Source: Nocardia sp. NBC_01327
GTDB taxonomy: Bacteria; Actinomycetota; Actinomycetes; Mycobacteriales; Mycobacteriaceae
DNA length: 64,000 nt
Reading direction: 5' to 3'
Assembly: GCF_035958815.1 (NCBI RefSeq)
Contig: NZ_CP108383.1
Coordinates: forward strand, 5,704,001-5,768,000
Below are positions 34,520 to 41,891 of the stretch, piece after piece. The position numbers and the translations under genes are program-made. How positions within the stretch are numbered: the first letter of the stretch is position 1; each line of letters begins with the position of its first letter. The notes beneath the pieces were generated by a model, which had not been told where the DNA came from, ran no database searches, and was given only the letters and a program-made list of their open reading frames with translations.

Positions 34520-35788
34520 ATGGCCGAACCGGTGTCCCGAGCGCAGCCGCAGCCACCGCGCGGCCCCGCCGGCAGCGTGAATCCCGTTCCGGCCGAACCG
34601 CGTTCGGCGCGACTACCCGCCTTGGACGTGCTGCGCGGCATTGCCATCCTGGGCACGCTCGGCACGAATATCTGGATCTTCACCAATGGCGCCGGGCTGG
34701 TGGGCTACATCTCACGCAATGATGAGCCGCAGGGCGTGTGGTTCTGGGTCGAGCGGGCGCTGCAGCAGGTGGCCCAGGGCAAATTCCTGGGCCTGCTGAC
34801 GATTATGTTCGGGATCGGGCTGGCTATTCAGCAGCGTTCGGCGGTGCGGGCCGGGCGGGACTGGCCGGGCCCCTACCCGTGGCGGGCGGGTCTGCTGCTG
34901 CTGGACGGGCTGGTGAACTTCCTGTTCGTCGCGGAATTCGATGTGCTGATGGGTTATGCGGTGACCGGCCTGATCGTGGCATTCATCCTGGCGCGGAGCC
35001 CTCTGGTGCAGCGGCGCTGGCTGATCGCGACCGCGGCCGTGCACCTGGGCATGCTGACGCTGCTGGCGATCGGCATGGAATCGAGCCGGCCCAAACCCCA
35101 TTCGCCCACACCGCCGCCGCTGGATCCGAATCCCTATGCGGACGGCTCGTTCTGGGATCTGGTGGTGTTCCGGGTACAGCACGCGGCGCTGTTCCGCCTG
35201 GAACCGGTCTTCATCCTCTTCCTGTCCATCGCCCTGTTCCTGCTGGGTGCGCGCCTGTTCCGGGCGGGCGTCTTCGAGCCCTCCGGTGCACGAATCCGCA
35301 AGTGGCTCATGATTATCGGCTTCGTGGTGGCCGCACCGCTGGATCTCACCGTGGGTATGCGCGGCGGCGATCTGATCCTGCTGACCCGCTACGGCACCGC
35401 CCCGTTCGTGGCGCTGGGCATTCTGGGCCTGGTCGCGCACATCTACACCCGCCGCCCGGCTCCGGGATTCGCCGGCCGCCGCTTGGCCGAGGTGGGGCGA
35501 ATGGCGTTGAGCTGCTATATCCTTCAGAATCTGGTGGCGGGTTTCGTCTGCTACGGCTGGGGCCTGGGCATCGCCTCGCTGGTCTCCCCCGACTCCCGCG
35601 TGCTGTTCACCCTCGCCTGCTACTTGATCATTTCCGCCCTCATGCTCGGTTTCGCCCATCTCTGGCTGCGCCGCTTCGAGCGCGGACCGGTGGAGTGGCT
35701 GTGGAATGCGAGCTACCACGCCCTGATCAGGCGTGGTAGCCGCGCGACTCGGTCCGCGGAACCGGCGGGCCGCTGGGAAGCGGGATAG
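34520..35788 (+). CDS. DUF418-family integral membrane protein
   Basis: A 422-residue protein with about nine hydrophobic spans after a 35-residue polar start. LPALDVLRGIAILGTLGTNIWIF is the DUF418 opening, and GRMALSCYILQNLVAGFVCYGWGLG is the conserved C-terminal segment. It resembles acyltransferase-3-like membrane proteins; function unknown. It is divergent from dop, the position of Rv2113 in M. tuberculosis (recalled). Its 3' coding end contains a hairpin that may terminate the convergent monooxygenase gene. Confidence 0.9.
   Translation: MAEPVSRAQPQPPRGPAGSVNPVPAEPRSARLPALDVLRGIAILGTLGTNIWIFTNGAGLVGYISRNDEPQGVWFWVERALQQVAQGKFLGLLTIMFGIGLAIQQRSAVRAGRDWPGPYPWRAGLLLLDGLVNFLFVAEFDVLMGYAVTGLIVAFILARSPLVQRRWLIATAAVHLGMLTLLAIGMESSRPKPHSPTPPPLDPNPYADGSFWDLVVFRVQHAALFRLEPVFILFLSIALFLLGARLFRAGVFEPSGARIRKWLMIIGFVVAAPLDLTVGMRGGDLILLTRYGTAPFVALGILGLVAHIYTRRPAPGFAGRRLAEVGRMALSCYILQNLVAGFVCYGWGLGIASLVSPDSRVLFTLACYLIISALMLGFAHLWLRRFERGPVEWLWNASYHALIRRGSRATRSAEPAGRWEAG
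35712..35740 (-). terminator. Hairpin inside the 3' end of the DUF418 gene
   Basis: GCTACCACGC and its perfect complement GCGTGGTAGC flank a 9-nt palindromic centre. The convergent monooxygenase gene stops at 35793, so this stem lies 53 nt beyond its stop. Termination of that transcript inside the neighbour's coding end is inferred. Confidence 0.4.
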
Positions 35789-35792
35789 GCGA

Positions 35793-37364
35793 TCACCCGA
35801 CCGGCGCCGCACTGCGCGAGGCCGCACCGAACCAGCGCGTGAGAGCTGTTCGCAGCGTGCCGAGTTCGGACTCGTCCGGGCGCGCCGAGGCGGATGCCCA
35901 GGCGATGTAGCAGTCGGGCCGCAGGAGCAGCGCTCCGGGCGGCGTCTCCCCACAGGCGCGGGCCGCGACGATATCGACGCGGTCGCGCCACTCCGGCAGG
36001 GCGTCCGCGAGCGCACCCTCCTCGGTGAGGTCCAGGAGCAAAGGCCTTGCGGTTCTGGTCAATTCGGCGAGGCGGACGGTGCCCGCCCCGGTGTGCAATT
36101 CGAACTCGGGCGCGCAGTAGCCGACGAGCGGGTGCGGATGCGGATCGCCCATGTCGTAGCGGACGTCCGAGCCGGCGATGAGATCGGCCAGGCGCTGGAC
36201 CGTCTGGCGATCGGTCAGGAGTTCGGCGAACACCTCGCGCAGCGCGGTGACGTCGGCTCCGGGCGCGAGCACCGCCGCCTGCGCCTGTGCGGAAACCACG
36301 GATCTGCTTGCCGCAGCACGACGTTCGGTGTCGTAGGTGTCCAGCAGGCCCGCCGGTGCGGCACCGGTGATCTCGGCGGCCAGCTTCCAGCCCAGATTGA
36401 TGGCGTCTTGCAGACCGAGATTGAGCCCGGGGCCGCCGCCGAAGACCAGCACGTGCGCCGCATCCCCGGCGAGCAGTACCCGCCGGTCGCGGAAGCGTTC
36501 CGCCAATCGAGTGTTGCCGCCGATCACTCGGCGCAGCAGATGCGGCCCCGGACCCGGCGGCGGTCCGATCGGGATATCCGCGCCCAGCACACGATGGACG
36601 CTGGCGCGCAATTCCGCGAGGCTCATGGGCTCGGCAGGCTCGGGCTGGTCCCACTCGGTGGTGTTGATCAGCGGCGCATTGCCCGGCAGCGGTGCGTAGA
36701 CGAAGCCGCCGTGCTCGGTGCGCACCGGCAGGAACGGCCGGATGGGTCCGTAGCCGGGCACGTTCAGCGCACCGGTGGCGGGATCGAGCCAGTCGGCGGG
36801 CACGGTGGCGTGCGCGGTGCGACCGGTGGTGCGGTCGTAACTGATTCCCGGAAAGTCGATTCCGGACAGCTTGCGCACGAGACTGTGCCCGCCGTCCGCA
36901 CCGACCAGGAACCGGGCGCGAAGTCGATGCGCGCCGCCGGTGCCGGAAACATCCACCGTGACACCGTCATCGTCCTGTTCGAGGCCGATGATCTCTGTGC
37001 CCCAGCGGATTTCCACGCCGAGTTCGACGGCCCGATCATGCAGTACCGCGACGATGCGCGGCTGCGGCGCGGGCATACTGTAGACGGGGCTGCGGTCGAG
37101 CAGGCTCAGATCCAGTGCCAGCGCGCCGAACATGAAGTAGGCGGAATTGGGTTGCGGCGCTCCGGCAATGCCGCTGAGCGCTTCGCTCAGCCCGCGCCGG
37201 TCCATCATCGGCACCACCTGGCCGACCAGTCCGTTGGCCTTGGGTTCGAGGCTCGGTGCGGTGTGACGCTCGAGCACCAGCGGCCGGATTCCGGCCAGGC
37301 TGAGTTCACTCGCCAGCATCAGGCCGACCGGCCCCGCGCCGGCGACGATCACGTCGTAGGTCAT
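35793..37364 (-). CDS. FAD-dependent aromatic-ring monooxygenase (PheA/TfdB family)
   Basis: A 523-residue flavoprotein hydroxylase. GxGxxG motif VIVAGAGPVGLMLA at residue 5; DG motif FLVGADGGHSLVRK near 180; GD motif VLLAGDAAHVLVFGGGPGLNLGLQDA near 300; and a thioredoxin-like C-terminal domain (about 400-523). It would use NADPH and oxygen to hydroxylate an aromatic or polyketide substrate. It starts 30 bp downstream of a TetR gene on the same strand, likely one operon. The broken gene at 1-628 is a relative. Confidence 0.92.
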   Translation of the reverse strand: MTYDVIVAGAGPVGLMLASELSLAGIRPLVLERHTAPSLEPKANGLVGQVVPMMDRRGLSEALSGIAGAPQPNSAYFMFGALALDLSLLDRSPVYSMPAPQPRIVAVLHDRAVELGVEIRWGTEIIGLEQDDDGVTVDVSGTGGAHRLRARFLVGADGGHSLVRKLSGIDFPGISYDRTTGRTAHATVPADWLDPATGALNVPGYGPIRPFLPVRTEHGGFVYAPLPGNAPLINTTEWDQPEPAEPMSLAELRASVHRVLGADIPIGPPPGPGPHLLRRVIGGNTRLAERFRDRRVLLAGDAAHVLVFGGGPGLNLGLQDAINLGWKLAAEITGAAPAGLLDTYDTERRAAASRSVVSAQAQAAVLAPGADVTALREVFAELLTDRQTVQRLADLIAGSDVRYDMGDPHPHPLVGYCAPEFELHTGAGTVRLAELTRTARPLLLDLTEEGALADALPEWRDRVDIVAARACGETPPGALLLRPDCYIAWASASARPDESELGTLRTALTRWFGAASRSAAPVG

Positions 37365-37394
37365 GACTTCTCCTGACAGACAGCAGGTTTCGAA

Positions 37395-38015
37395 TTACGG
37401 CTCCGGCAGTCCCGCCGCGAGCTCGGTGAATGCCTCCAGCAGCAGCGGCAGCAGCAATCCGGGCGGATCGGTGCGCTGGATGTGATCGATGACAACGGCG
37501 CAGGCGGCGATGACCGCGGCCGCCACCAGCTTCGGATACAGGTCCCGCTCCGGATCGGTGCCGGTGCGCGTGGCCACGGCCACCGTAAGTTCCTGCTGGG
37601 CAACCGCATTGGCCTCCATGATGGCCGCCTGCACCGCCGGTGCGCTCAGCATCAGCCGAATGCCCGCCGTCCACTGCTCATCCTGCGGCGGGGCCGCACT
37701 CACGTCCTGCCCGAGGGCGAACCGGTCGATGACCGCGGCAGGCATTGCCTCCCAGAGGGATTCGCTCGCCGGGCGCGCCAGCAGCTCCTCCGCCACCTGC
37801 TGCATACGCTCGAGATGCCGCGAGGCGACCGCTTCGGCCTTGCTGGAGTAGTAGTTGCGGAAAGTTCGCACGGAGACGTTCGCCGCGGCGGCGATATCGT
37901 CCACCGTCACATTGTCCCAGCCGCGCTCCACACTGAGCCGGATGGTCGCGAGGCTCAGCGCGAGGCGGGTTTCCCGCTTCTTGCGCTCCCGCAGCCCGAG
38001 GTCGCCATCGTTCAC
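37395..38015 (-). CDS. TetR-family regulator (of the downstream monooxygenase)
   Basis: A 206-residue repressor-type protein. The N-terminal helix-turn-helix spans about 13-58: LALSLATIRLSVERGWDNVTVDDIAAAANVSVRTFRNYY. The GTG at 38015 is chosen because it directly precedes the DNA-binding domain, and a palindrome lies just upstream at 38034-38052. The ligand-binding C-terminus is family-typical but not diagnostic. It is co-directional with the FAD monooxygenase, so it probably controls itself and that gene. Confidence 0.9.
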   Translation of the reverse strand: MNDGDLGLRERKKRETRLALSLATIRLSVERGWDNVTVDDIAAAANVSVRTFRNYYSSKAEAVASRHLERMQQVAEELLARPASESLWEAMPAAVIDRFALGQDVSAAPPQDEQWTAGIRLMLSAPAVQAAIMEANAVAQQELTVAVATRTGTDPERDLYPKLVAAAVIAACAVVIDHIQRTDPPGLLLPLLLEAFTELAAGLPEP

Positions 38016-38033
38016 CTCACTCAGGGTACAGAT

Positions 38034-38052
38034 TATTGCCGCGATGGCAATA
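38034..38052. promoter_or_regulatory. Inverted-repeat operator for the adjacent TetR
   Basis: TATTGCC-GCGAT-GGCAATA, perfect 7-bp arms, 19 bp upstream of the TetR start at 38015 and within the AT-rich 55-bp gap between two TetR genes. Typical autoregulatory placement; binding is inferred. Confidence 0.6.
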
Positions 38053-38070
38053 TTTCCCCAGCGGCAAAAT

Positions 38071-38787
38071 TCAGGCGCGGGCGGCTTCCGTGCGCGCCAC
38101 CAGATCGGCGACCACGGTGTCACGGGTGAGCGGCACCTCCAGGCTGCGCGCATTGCCCTCGATCAGCGCCAGCATGGATTCGGTGAGAATGCCCTCGACC
38201 TGCTCGGAGGTGAGTACACCGTCGGCCCGCCAGCTGTTCACGACGCCGTCCACGAAGCCGACCATGCCGAAGGCCGTAGGGCGGGCGCGATTCGGATCCA
38301 GGCCGAAGCTGGTGAGGGTGTCGGCGAACAGGTCCGCCAATTGCGCGCCGATGCGATCGCGCGCTCCGGCCAGGGCGCTGGAGGAGGATCCGTGCGGATC
38401 ACCGGCCGCCAGGAACCGGTGCAGATTCGGGTGCCGCTCCACCCATCCCACATAGGTGCCGACCGCGCCGCGCACCGCATCGCGCACGGTGCCGTCCGGC
38501 TGTAGTCGCGGAAGTAGTTCGGCCAGTAGCGAATCCAGAATGTGGCGGCGGATCTGCTCGTCCAGATCGGCGCGGCCGTCGAAGTGGCGGTAGACCACCG
38601 GGCGCGGCACCTTCAGCCGATCGGCGATCTGCTGTACCGAGATCTCGGTGCCATTGGCCTCGATGACACTCAGTGCGGCATCGAGCATGTCGGCGCGGCG
38701 ACGGGCTTTGTGGCCGTTCCAGCGGGTGCTGCGGCCATCAGCGGTCGCGGACGGTGTGCGTGCGCTGGTTCCGGTCACTCGGTTCAC
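38071..38787 (-). CDS. TetR-family regulator (divergent from AurF-like gene)
   Basis: A 238-residue TetR with DNA-binding domain at about 30-80 (ADMLDAALSVIEANGTEISVQQIADRLKVPRPVVYRHF). The GTG at 38787 has AGGTGGG 6 nt upstream; starting further upstream would run the coding region through the twin operator sites. It is divergent from the AurF-like gene across 88 bp containing two copies of a palindrome, so it most likely represses that operon and itself. Confidence 0.88.
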   Translation of the reverse strand: MNRVTGTSARTPSATADGRSTRWNGHKARRRADMLDAALSVIEANGTEISVQQIADRLKVPRPVVYRHFDGRADLDEQIRRHILDSLLAELLPRLQPDGTVRDAVRGAVGTYVGWVERHPNLHRFLAAGDPHGSSSSALAGARDRIGAQLADLFADTLTSFGLDPNRARPTAFGMVGFVDGVVNSWRADGVLTSEQVEGILTESMLALIEGNARSLEVPLTRDTVVADLVARTEAARA

Positions 38788-38809
38788 GATACCCACCTGC
38801 TTATTGACC

Positions 38810-38851
38810 GTTACACCTTGTACCACTAATCTGAGTGTAACAGCGTGTACC
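38810..38851. promoter_or_regulatory. Two TetR-type operator sites
   Basis: GTTACA-CCT-TGTACC (38810-38824) and GTAACA-GCG-TGTACC (38837-38851) are two copies of GTWACA-N3-TGTACC spaced 27 bp start to start. TACCASTAAT follows each copy, so the direct repeat extends to 17 bp. They lie between a divergent TetR gene and the AurF-like gene. Confidence 0.65.
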
Positions 38852-38875
38852 AGTAATACGAATCAGGATGCTGAC

Positions 38876-39775
38876 ATGGGCAACGACGCCACACTGCTTC
38901 CCCAAGATTCCTTCGCTCAGCGTTTGCTGACGGGGCATGTGAAGAAGTTCTACGATCCGGTCGTCGATATCGACTGGGATGCGCCGCTGGATCCGGACAA
39001 GCTCTTCCTCCCGGCCGAGGTCGTCTCCCTCTACGGCACGCCGCTGTGGGAATCGCTCAGTCATGAACAGCAGCGCGAGCTTTCGCGCCAGGAGCTGGCC
39101 AATGTGCTGTCCGTGGGCATCTGGTTCGAGAACCTGCTCAATCGATTGCTGTTGCGCGAGCTCATGTCCGGCAATCCGACCTCCCGGCATTCGCACTACA
39201 CGCTCACCGAGATGGGTGACGAATGCCGGCACATGATGATGTTCGGCAAGCTCATCGACCGGGTGGAGGCAAAGCCGTACTGGCCCAACCCGTATGAGCG
39301 TCTTGTCATCAGCTCGCTGCAGATCTTCCTGCGCGGATCGATGGTGTGGGTGGGCGCGCTGGTCGGCGAGGAGATCTTCGACGCCATTCAGCGGCAGACC
39401 CTCGACGATCCGGAACTGCAGCCGGTCGTGGCCCGCGCCATGCGGATTCACGTGACCGAGGAGGCGCGCCACATCGGTTTCGCCCGGGACGCGCTCGTGC
39501 GCCGAGTGCCCACCATGTCGAAGGCGGAACTGGCGTACACCCGCCTCTGCGTGGCGATTGCCGCGCCGCTGTTCGTGCATCTGATGACCAACTGGCACAT
39601 GTACGTGCGCGCCGGCATCGAGGACGGCCGCGGGGCCCGCCGCATCGCGCGCGCCAATCCGCACGCCCAGCGCACACTGGGGATCGGCGCGGCGAATCTC
39701 GGTGCGTCCCTGGACAAGCAGGGGCTGATCGGCCCGCTCGGCAAGCGCATCTGGCGACGCCGGGGGCTGCTGTGA
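38876..39775 (+). CDS. AurF-family diiron oxygenase
   Basis: A 299-residue ferritin-like diiron protein of the AurF type (p-aminobenzoate N-oxygenase family), oxidising arylamines or related substrates. Metal ligands are visible in RQELANVLSVGIWFENLL (Glu), MGDECRHMMMF (Glu and His) and HVTEEARHIGFARD (Glu, Glu, His). ATG at 38876. Its stop overlaps the GTG of the DUF4873 gene (GTGA). No amine-bearing natural-product synthase is nearby, so the substrate is unknown. Confidence 0.9.
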   Translation: MGNDATLLPQDSFAQRLLTGHVKKFYDPVVDIDWDAPLDPDKLFLPAEVVSLYGTPLWESLSHEQQRELSRQELANVLSVGIWFENLLNRLLLRELMSGNPTSRHSHYTLTEMGDECRHMMMFGKLIDRVEAKPYWPNPYERLVISSLQIFLRGSMVWVGALVGEEIFDAIQRQTLDDPELQPVVARAMRIHVTEEARHIGFARDALVRRVPTMSKAELAYTRLCVAIAAPLFVHLMTNWHMYVRAGIEDGRGARRIARANPHAQRTLGIGAANLGASLDKQGLIGPLGKRIWRRRGLL

Positions 39776-40128
39776 GACGTTCCCGCAGACCGCTTCCCGA
39801 GGACAGTGAGTATCCGGATCCCGCACCCGCCCCGGAGTATGCGGGACCGGCCCTGCTCGATGCTCCCGGTACGGAACTGGCCGTATCGGTGAGCCTGAGC
39901 GGTCATCTCGACCCCATCGACGGCAATTTCCATTGGTACGGCAGGGTTTCCGCGCCCGACGGCGTCGAGTTACCGGATCCCGGGCGGACCCAGGTCTTCC
40001 TGACCCTGCCGGGCGGCACACCCGCCCGGGGCGTGCTCCAGGAGCGCGACCCGTGGGGCAATCTCCGGATCGTCGGCGTCGGCACGCCGCCATTCGCCCT
40101 GGAGCAGGCGGAGATTCACGGCCGCTAG
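39772..40128 (+). CDS. DUF4873-domain protein
   Basis: A 118-residue protein translationally coupled to the AurF-like gene (4-nt GTGA overlap). About 30 Pro-rich residues lead into a small beta-rich domain with GHLDPIDGNFHWYGRV, which I recognise as DUF4873; this domain is often fused to the C-terminus of Baeyer-Villiger-type monooxygenases in actinomycetes. Here it stands alone beside an oxygenase, suggesting an accessory or substrate-binding role. Its last 4 nt overlap the end of the opposing TetR gene. Confidence 0.85.
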   Translation: MRRSRRPLPEDSEYPDPAPAPEYAGPALLDAPGTELAVSVSLSGHLDPIDGNFHWYGRVSAPDGVELPDPGRTQVFLTLPGGTPARGVLQERDPWGNLRIVGVGTPPFALEQAEIHGR

Positions 40129-40814
40129 CGCGGCAGGCCGACCACGTCGGCCATCATCTCGACGGCATAGTCGAAGAACGGACCGGCCGGGTCCATGCTG
40201 CCCACGAGCTGCCCGGTCAGTTCGAAACTCACCATGCCGAACAGCTGCGTCCAGGCCACCACACTGCGTGCCATCGCCTCGGCGGGCATGCCTGGTGCGA
40301 CCAGGGCCGCGAGTCCGTCCGATTGCGCGATGAGCTCAGCGGACAGCGTATCGCCCGCCATCGTGAGAGTGCCGCTCTCCCATGCCCCCCGGACGATCTC
40401 GAGGATGGCGATCGGGAGCCGGGAGGCGGGTCCGACGGTGGTCTGCGGGGCCACATAGCCGGGTACCGGCGAGCCGTACAGCAGCGCGTATTCGTGCGGA
40501 TGCGCAATCCCCCAGTCCCGCACCGCGACTGCCGCCGCACGCCACCGCGCCCGGGGTGAATCACCTTCGACGACAGCATGTTCGACCGCGGCGCCGATGG
40601 CGTTGTACGCCTCGATGATCAGTGCGGTCAGCAGCTCGTCGCGGCTCGGGAAATAGCGGTAGAGCGCCGAGGACACCATGCCGAGCTCCCGCGCGATCGC
40701 CCGCAGTGAGAGCGCGGGCGCCCCGGATTCGGCGAGCTGACGCCGGGCCGCATCGGTGATCTCACGGGTGATCTCGACTCGGGCCCGTTCGCGGGCGGTG
40801 CGCGGCACGCTCAT
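40125..40814 (-). CDS. TetR-family regulator (divergent from Ddn-like gene)
   Basis: A 229-residue TetR: helix-turn-helix at about 15-62 (EITDAARRQLAESGAPALSLRAIARELGMVSSALYRYF) and a TetR_C_33/WHG-type ligand domain. ATG at 40814. The 128-bp gap to the divergent Ddn-like gene holds two good palindromes and a partial third. Probable ligand-responsive repressor of itself and that gene. Confidence 0.9.
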   Translation of the reverse strand: MSVPRTARERARVEITREITDAARRQLAESGAPALSLRAIARELGMVSSALYRYFPSRDELLTALIIEAYNAIGAAVEHAVVEGDSPRARWRAAAVAVRDWGIAHPHEYALLYGSPVPGYVAPQTTVGPASRLPIAILEIVRGAWESGTLTMAGDTLSAELIAQSDGLAALVAPGMPAEAMARSVVAWTQLFGMVSFELTGQLVGSMDPAGPFFDYAVEMMADVVGLPR

Positions 40815-40835
40815 GAGTACAGTCTGCCACATTCC

Positions 40836-40922
40836 AGAGCACTGCATTAATTCGAGAGCACTGCTCTTGACACCTCGACGACCTCGCGCGCACACTGATC
40901 TCAGCAGAGAGCACCGCTCTCG
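40836..40922. promoter_or_regulatory. Operator cluster for the 40125-40814 TetR
   Basis: GAGAGC-ACT-GCTCTT (40854-40868) and GAGAGC-ACC-GCTCTC (40907-40921) share one motif, GAGAGC-N3-GCTCTY. A partial copy, CAGAGCACTGC, lies at 40835-40845. The strong copies are 53 bp apart start to start (five helical turns), one near each divergent start. Confidence 0.7.
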
Positions 40923-40942
40923 AATCCAGTGAGGACGAGATC

Positions 40943-41392
40943 ATGAACGACGCCGCCACCCGCTATATCCGGCCCACCGGCCTCGACCCGATCATGAACC
41001 GCATCGCCAATATGCTGCCGAAGCTGGGCATCAGCTACGCCAATTCGCGCCTGCTGGCCGTCCGTGGACGCACGAGCGGCGAATGGCGCACCACCATGGT
41101 CAATCTCCTCGTCACCCCCGACGGCACCCGCTACCTGGTGGCCCCGCGCGGTCGCACCCACTGGGTGCGCAATCTGCGAGTCGCGGGTTCCGGCGAACTC
41201 CGCCTGGGCCGCAAGGTGGAAACCTTCACGGCTACCGAACTCCCCGATGCCGAGAAGATCCCGGTGCTGCGCGCCTACCTCGAACGGTGGGGCTGGGAGG
41301 TCGGCCGGTGGTTCGAGGGCCTCACCAAGGACGCCACCGATGCCGAATTGGCCGCCATCGCACCGGGATTCCCTGTTTTCACCCTGCACTGA
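40943..41392 (+). CDS. Deazaflavin (F420)-dependent nitroreductase-family protein
   Basis: A 149-residue Ddn-like split-barrel protein. The family block RGRTSGEWRTTMVNLLVTPDGTRYLVAPRGRTHWVRNLR contacts F420; the C-terminal FEGLTKDATDAELAAIAPGFPVF is also typical. Reduces quinones, nitro compounds or unknown endogenous substrates with F420H2 in mycobacteria and nocardiae. ATG at 40943 with GAGGACGAG upstream. Controlled by the divergent TetR, judging by the operators between them. Confidence 0.9.
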   Translation: MNDAATRYIRPTGLDPIMNRIANMLPKLGISYANSRLLAVRGRTSGEWRTTMVNLLVTPDGTRYLVAPRGRTHWVRNLRVAGSGELRLGRKVETFTATELPDAEKIPVLRAYLERWGWEVGRWFEGLTKDATDAELAAIAPGFPVFTLH

Positions 41393-41505
41393 CCTGCCGG
41401 ATCGCCGCAACCTGCGATACCGCGGCGGATCAGCGCTTCCCGTACGAACTTCCGAGCACCCGACATCACGCCGCAGCGTCGCGTCGTGAGTCAGCGCGTC
41501 GTGAG

Positions 41506-41865
41506 TCAGCGCAGCATGTCGAGAGTTTCGTCATCGCGCACCAGCAGAGCCTTGCCGTCCGCGGTGAACACGATCGGCCGCTGAATCAAGCGCGGATGCG
41601 CGGCGAGCGCCTCGATCCAGCGCTCCCGATCGGCGGCGGTCCTCCCCCATGCGGACACGCCCAGTTCCTTGGCCTCCGCCTCGCTCGTACGCGTGATCTC
41701 CCACGGTTCGAGGCCGAGTTTGCCCAGCGCATCCCGTATTTCGACGGCATTCGGCGGGTTGTCGAGGTAGCGCCGCTCGACGTAGTCGACGCCGGTCTCC
41801 TCGAGCACCGCCTTGGCTGCACGACTCTTGGAGCACTTCTGGTTGTGCCAGATTTCCGTTGCCAT
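41506..41865 (-). CDS. ArsC-family (glutaredoxin-type) arsenate reductase-like protein
   Basis: A 119-residue thioredoxin-fold protein with the N-terminal catalytic motif NQKCSKSRAA and the conserved C-terminal block RPIVFTADGKALLVR. In ArsC the Cys attacks arsenate and glutathione or mycothiol completes the reaction; Spx/YffB-type relatives share the fold, and no ars genes are nearby, so the arsenate role is unproven. Start MATEIW is chosen over an upstream start 30 nt earlier by family alignment. It lies 26 bp downstream of the TPR-like gene. Confidence 0.87.
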   Translation of the reverse strand: MATEIWHNQKCSKSRAAKAVLEETGVDYVERRYLDNPPNAVEIRDALGKLGLEPWEITRTSEAEAKELGVSAWGRTAADRERWIEALAAHPRLIQRPIVFTADGKALLVRDDETLDMLR

Positions 41866-41891
41866 GAAACGCAGCCTAGCGATTCGGGCGC

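Noticed and set aside
32878..35788. Mpa/ARC proteasomal ATPase gene next to dop
   Set aside because: Looked for because it usually lies near; the next gene is a DUF418 membrane protein and no AAA ATPase of that type occurs in the window.
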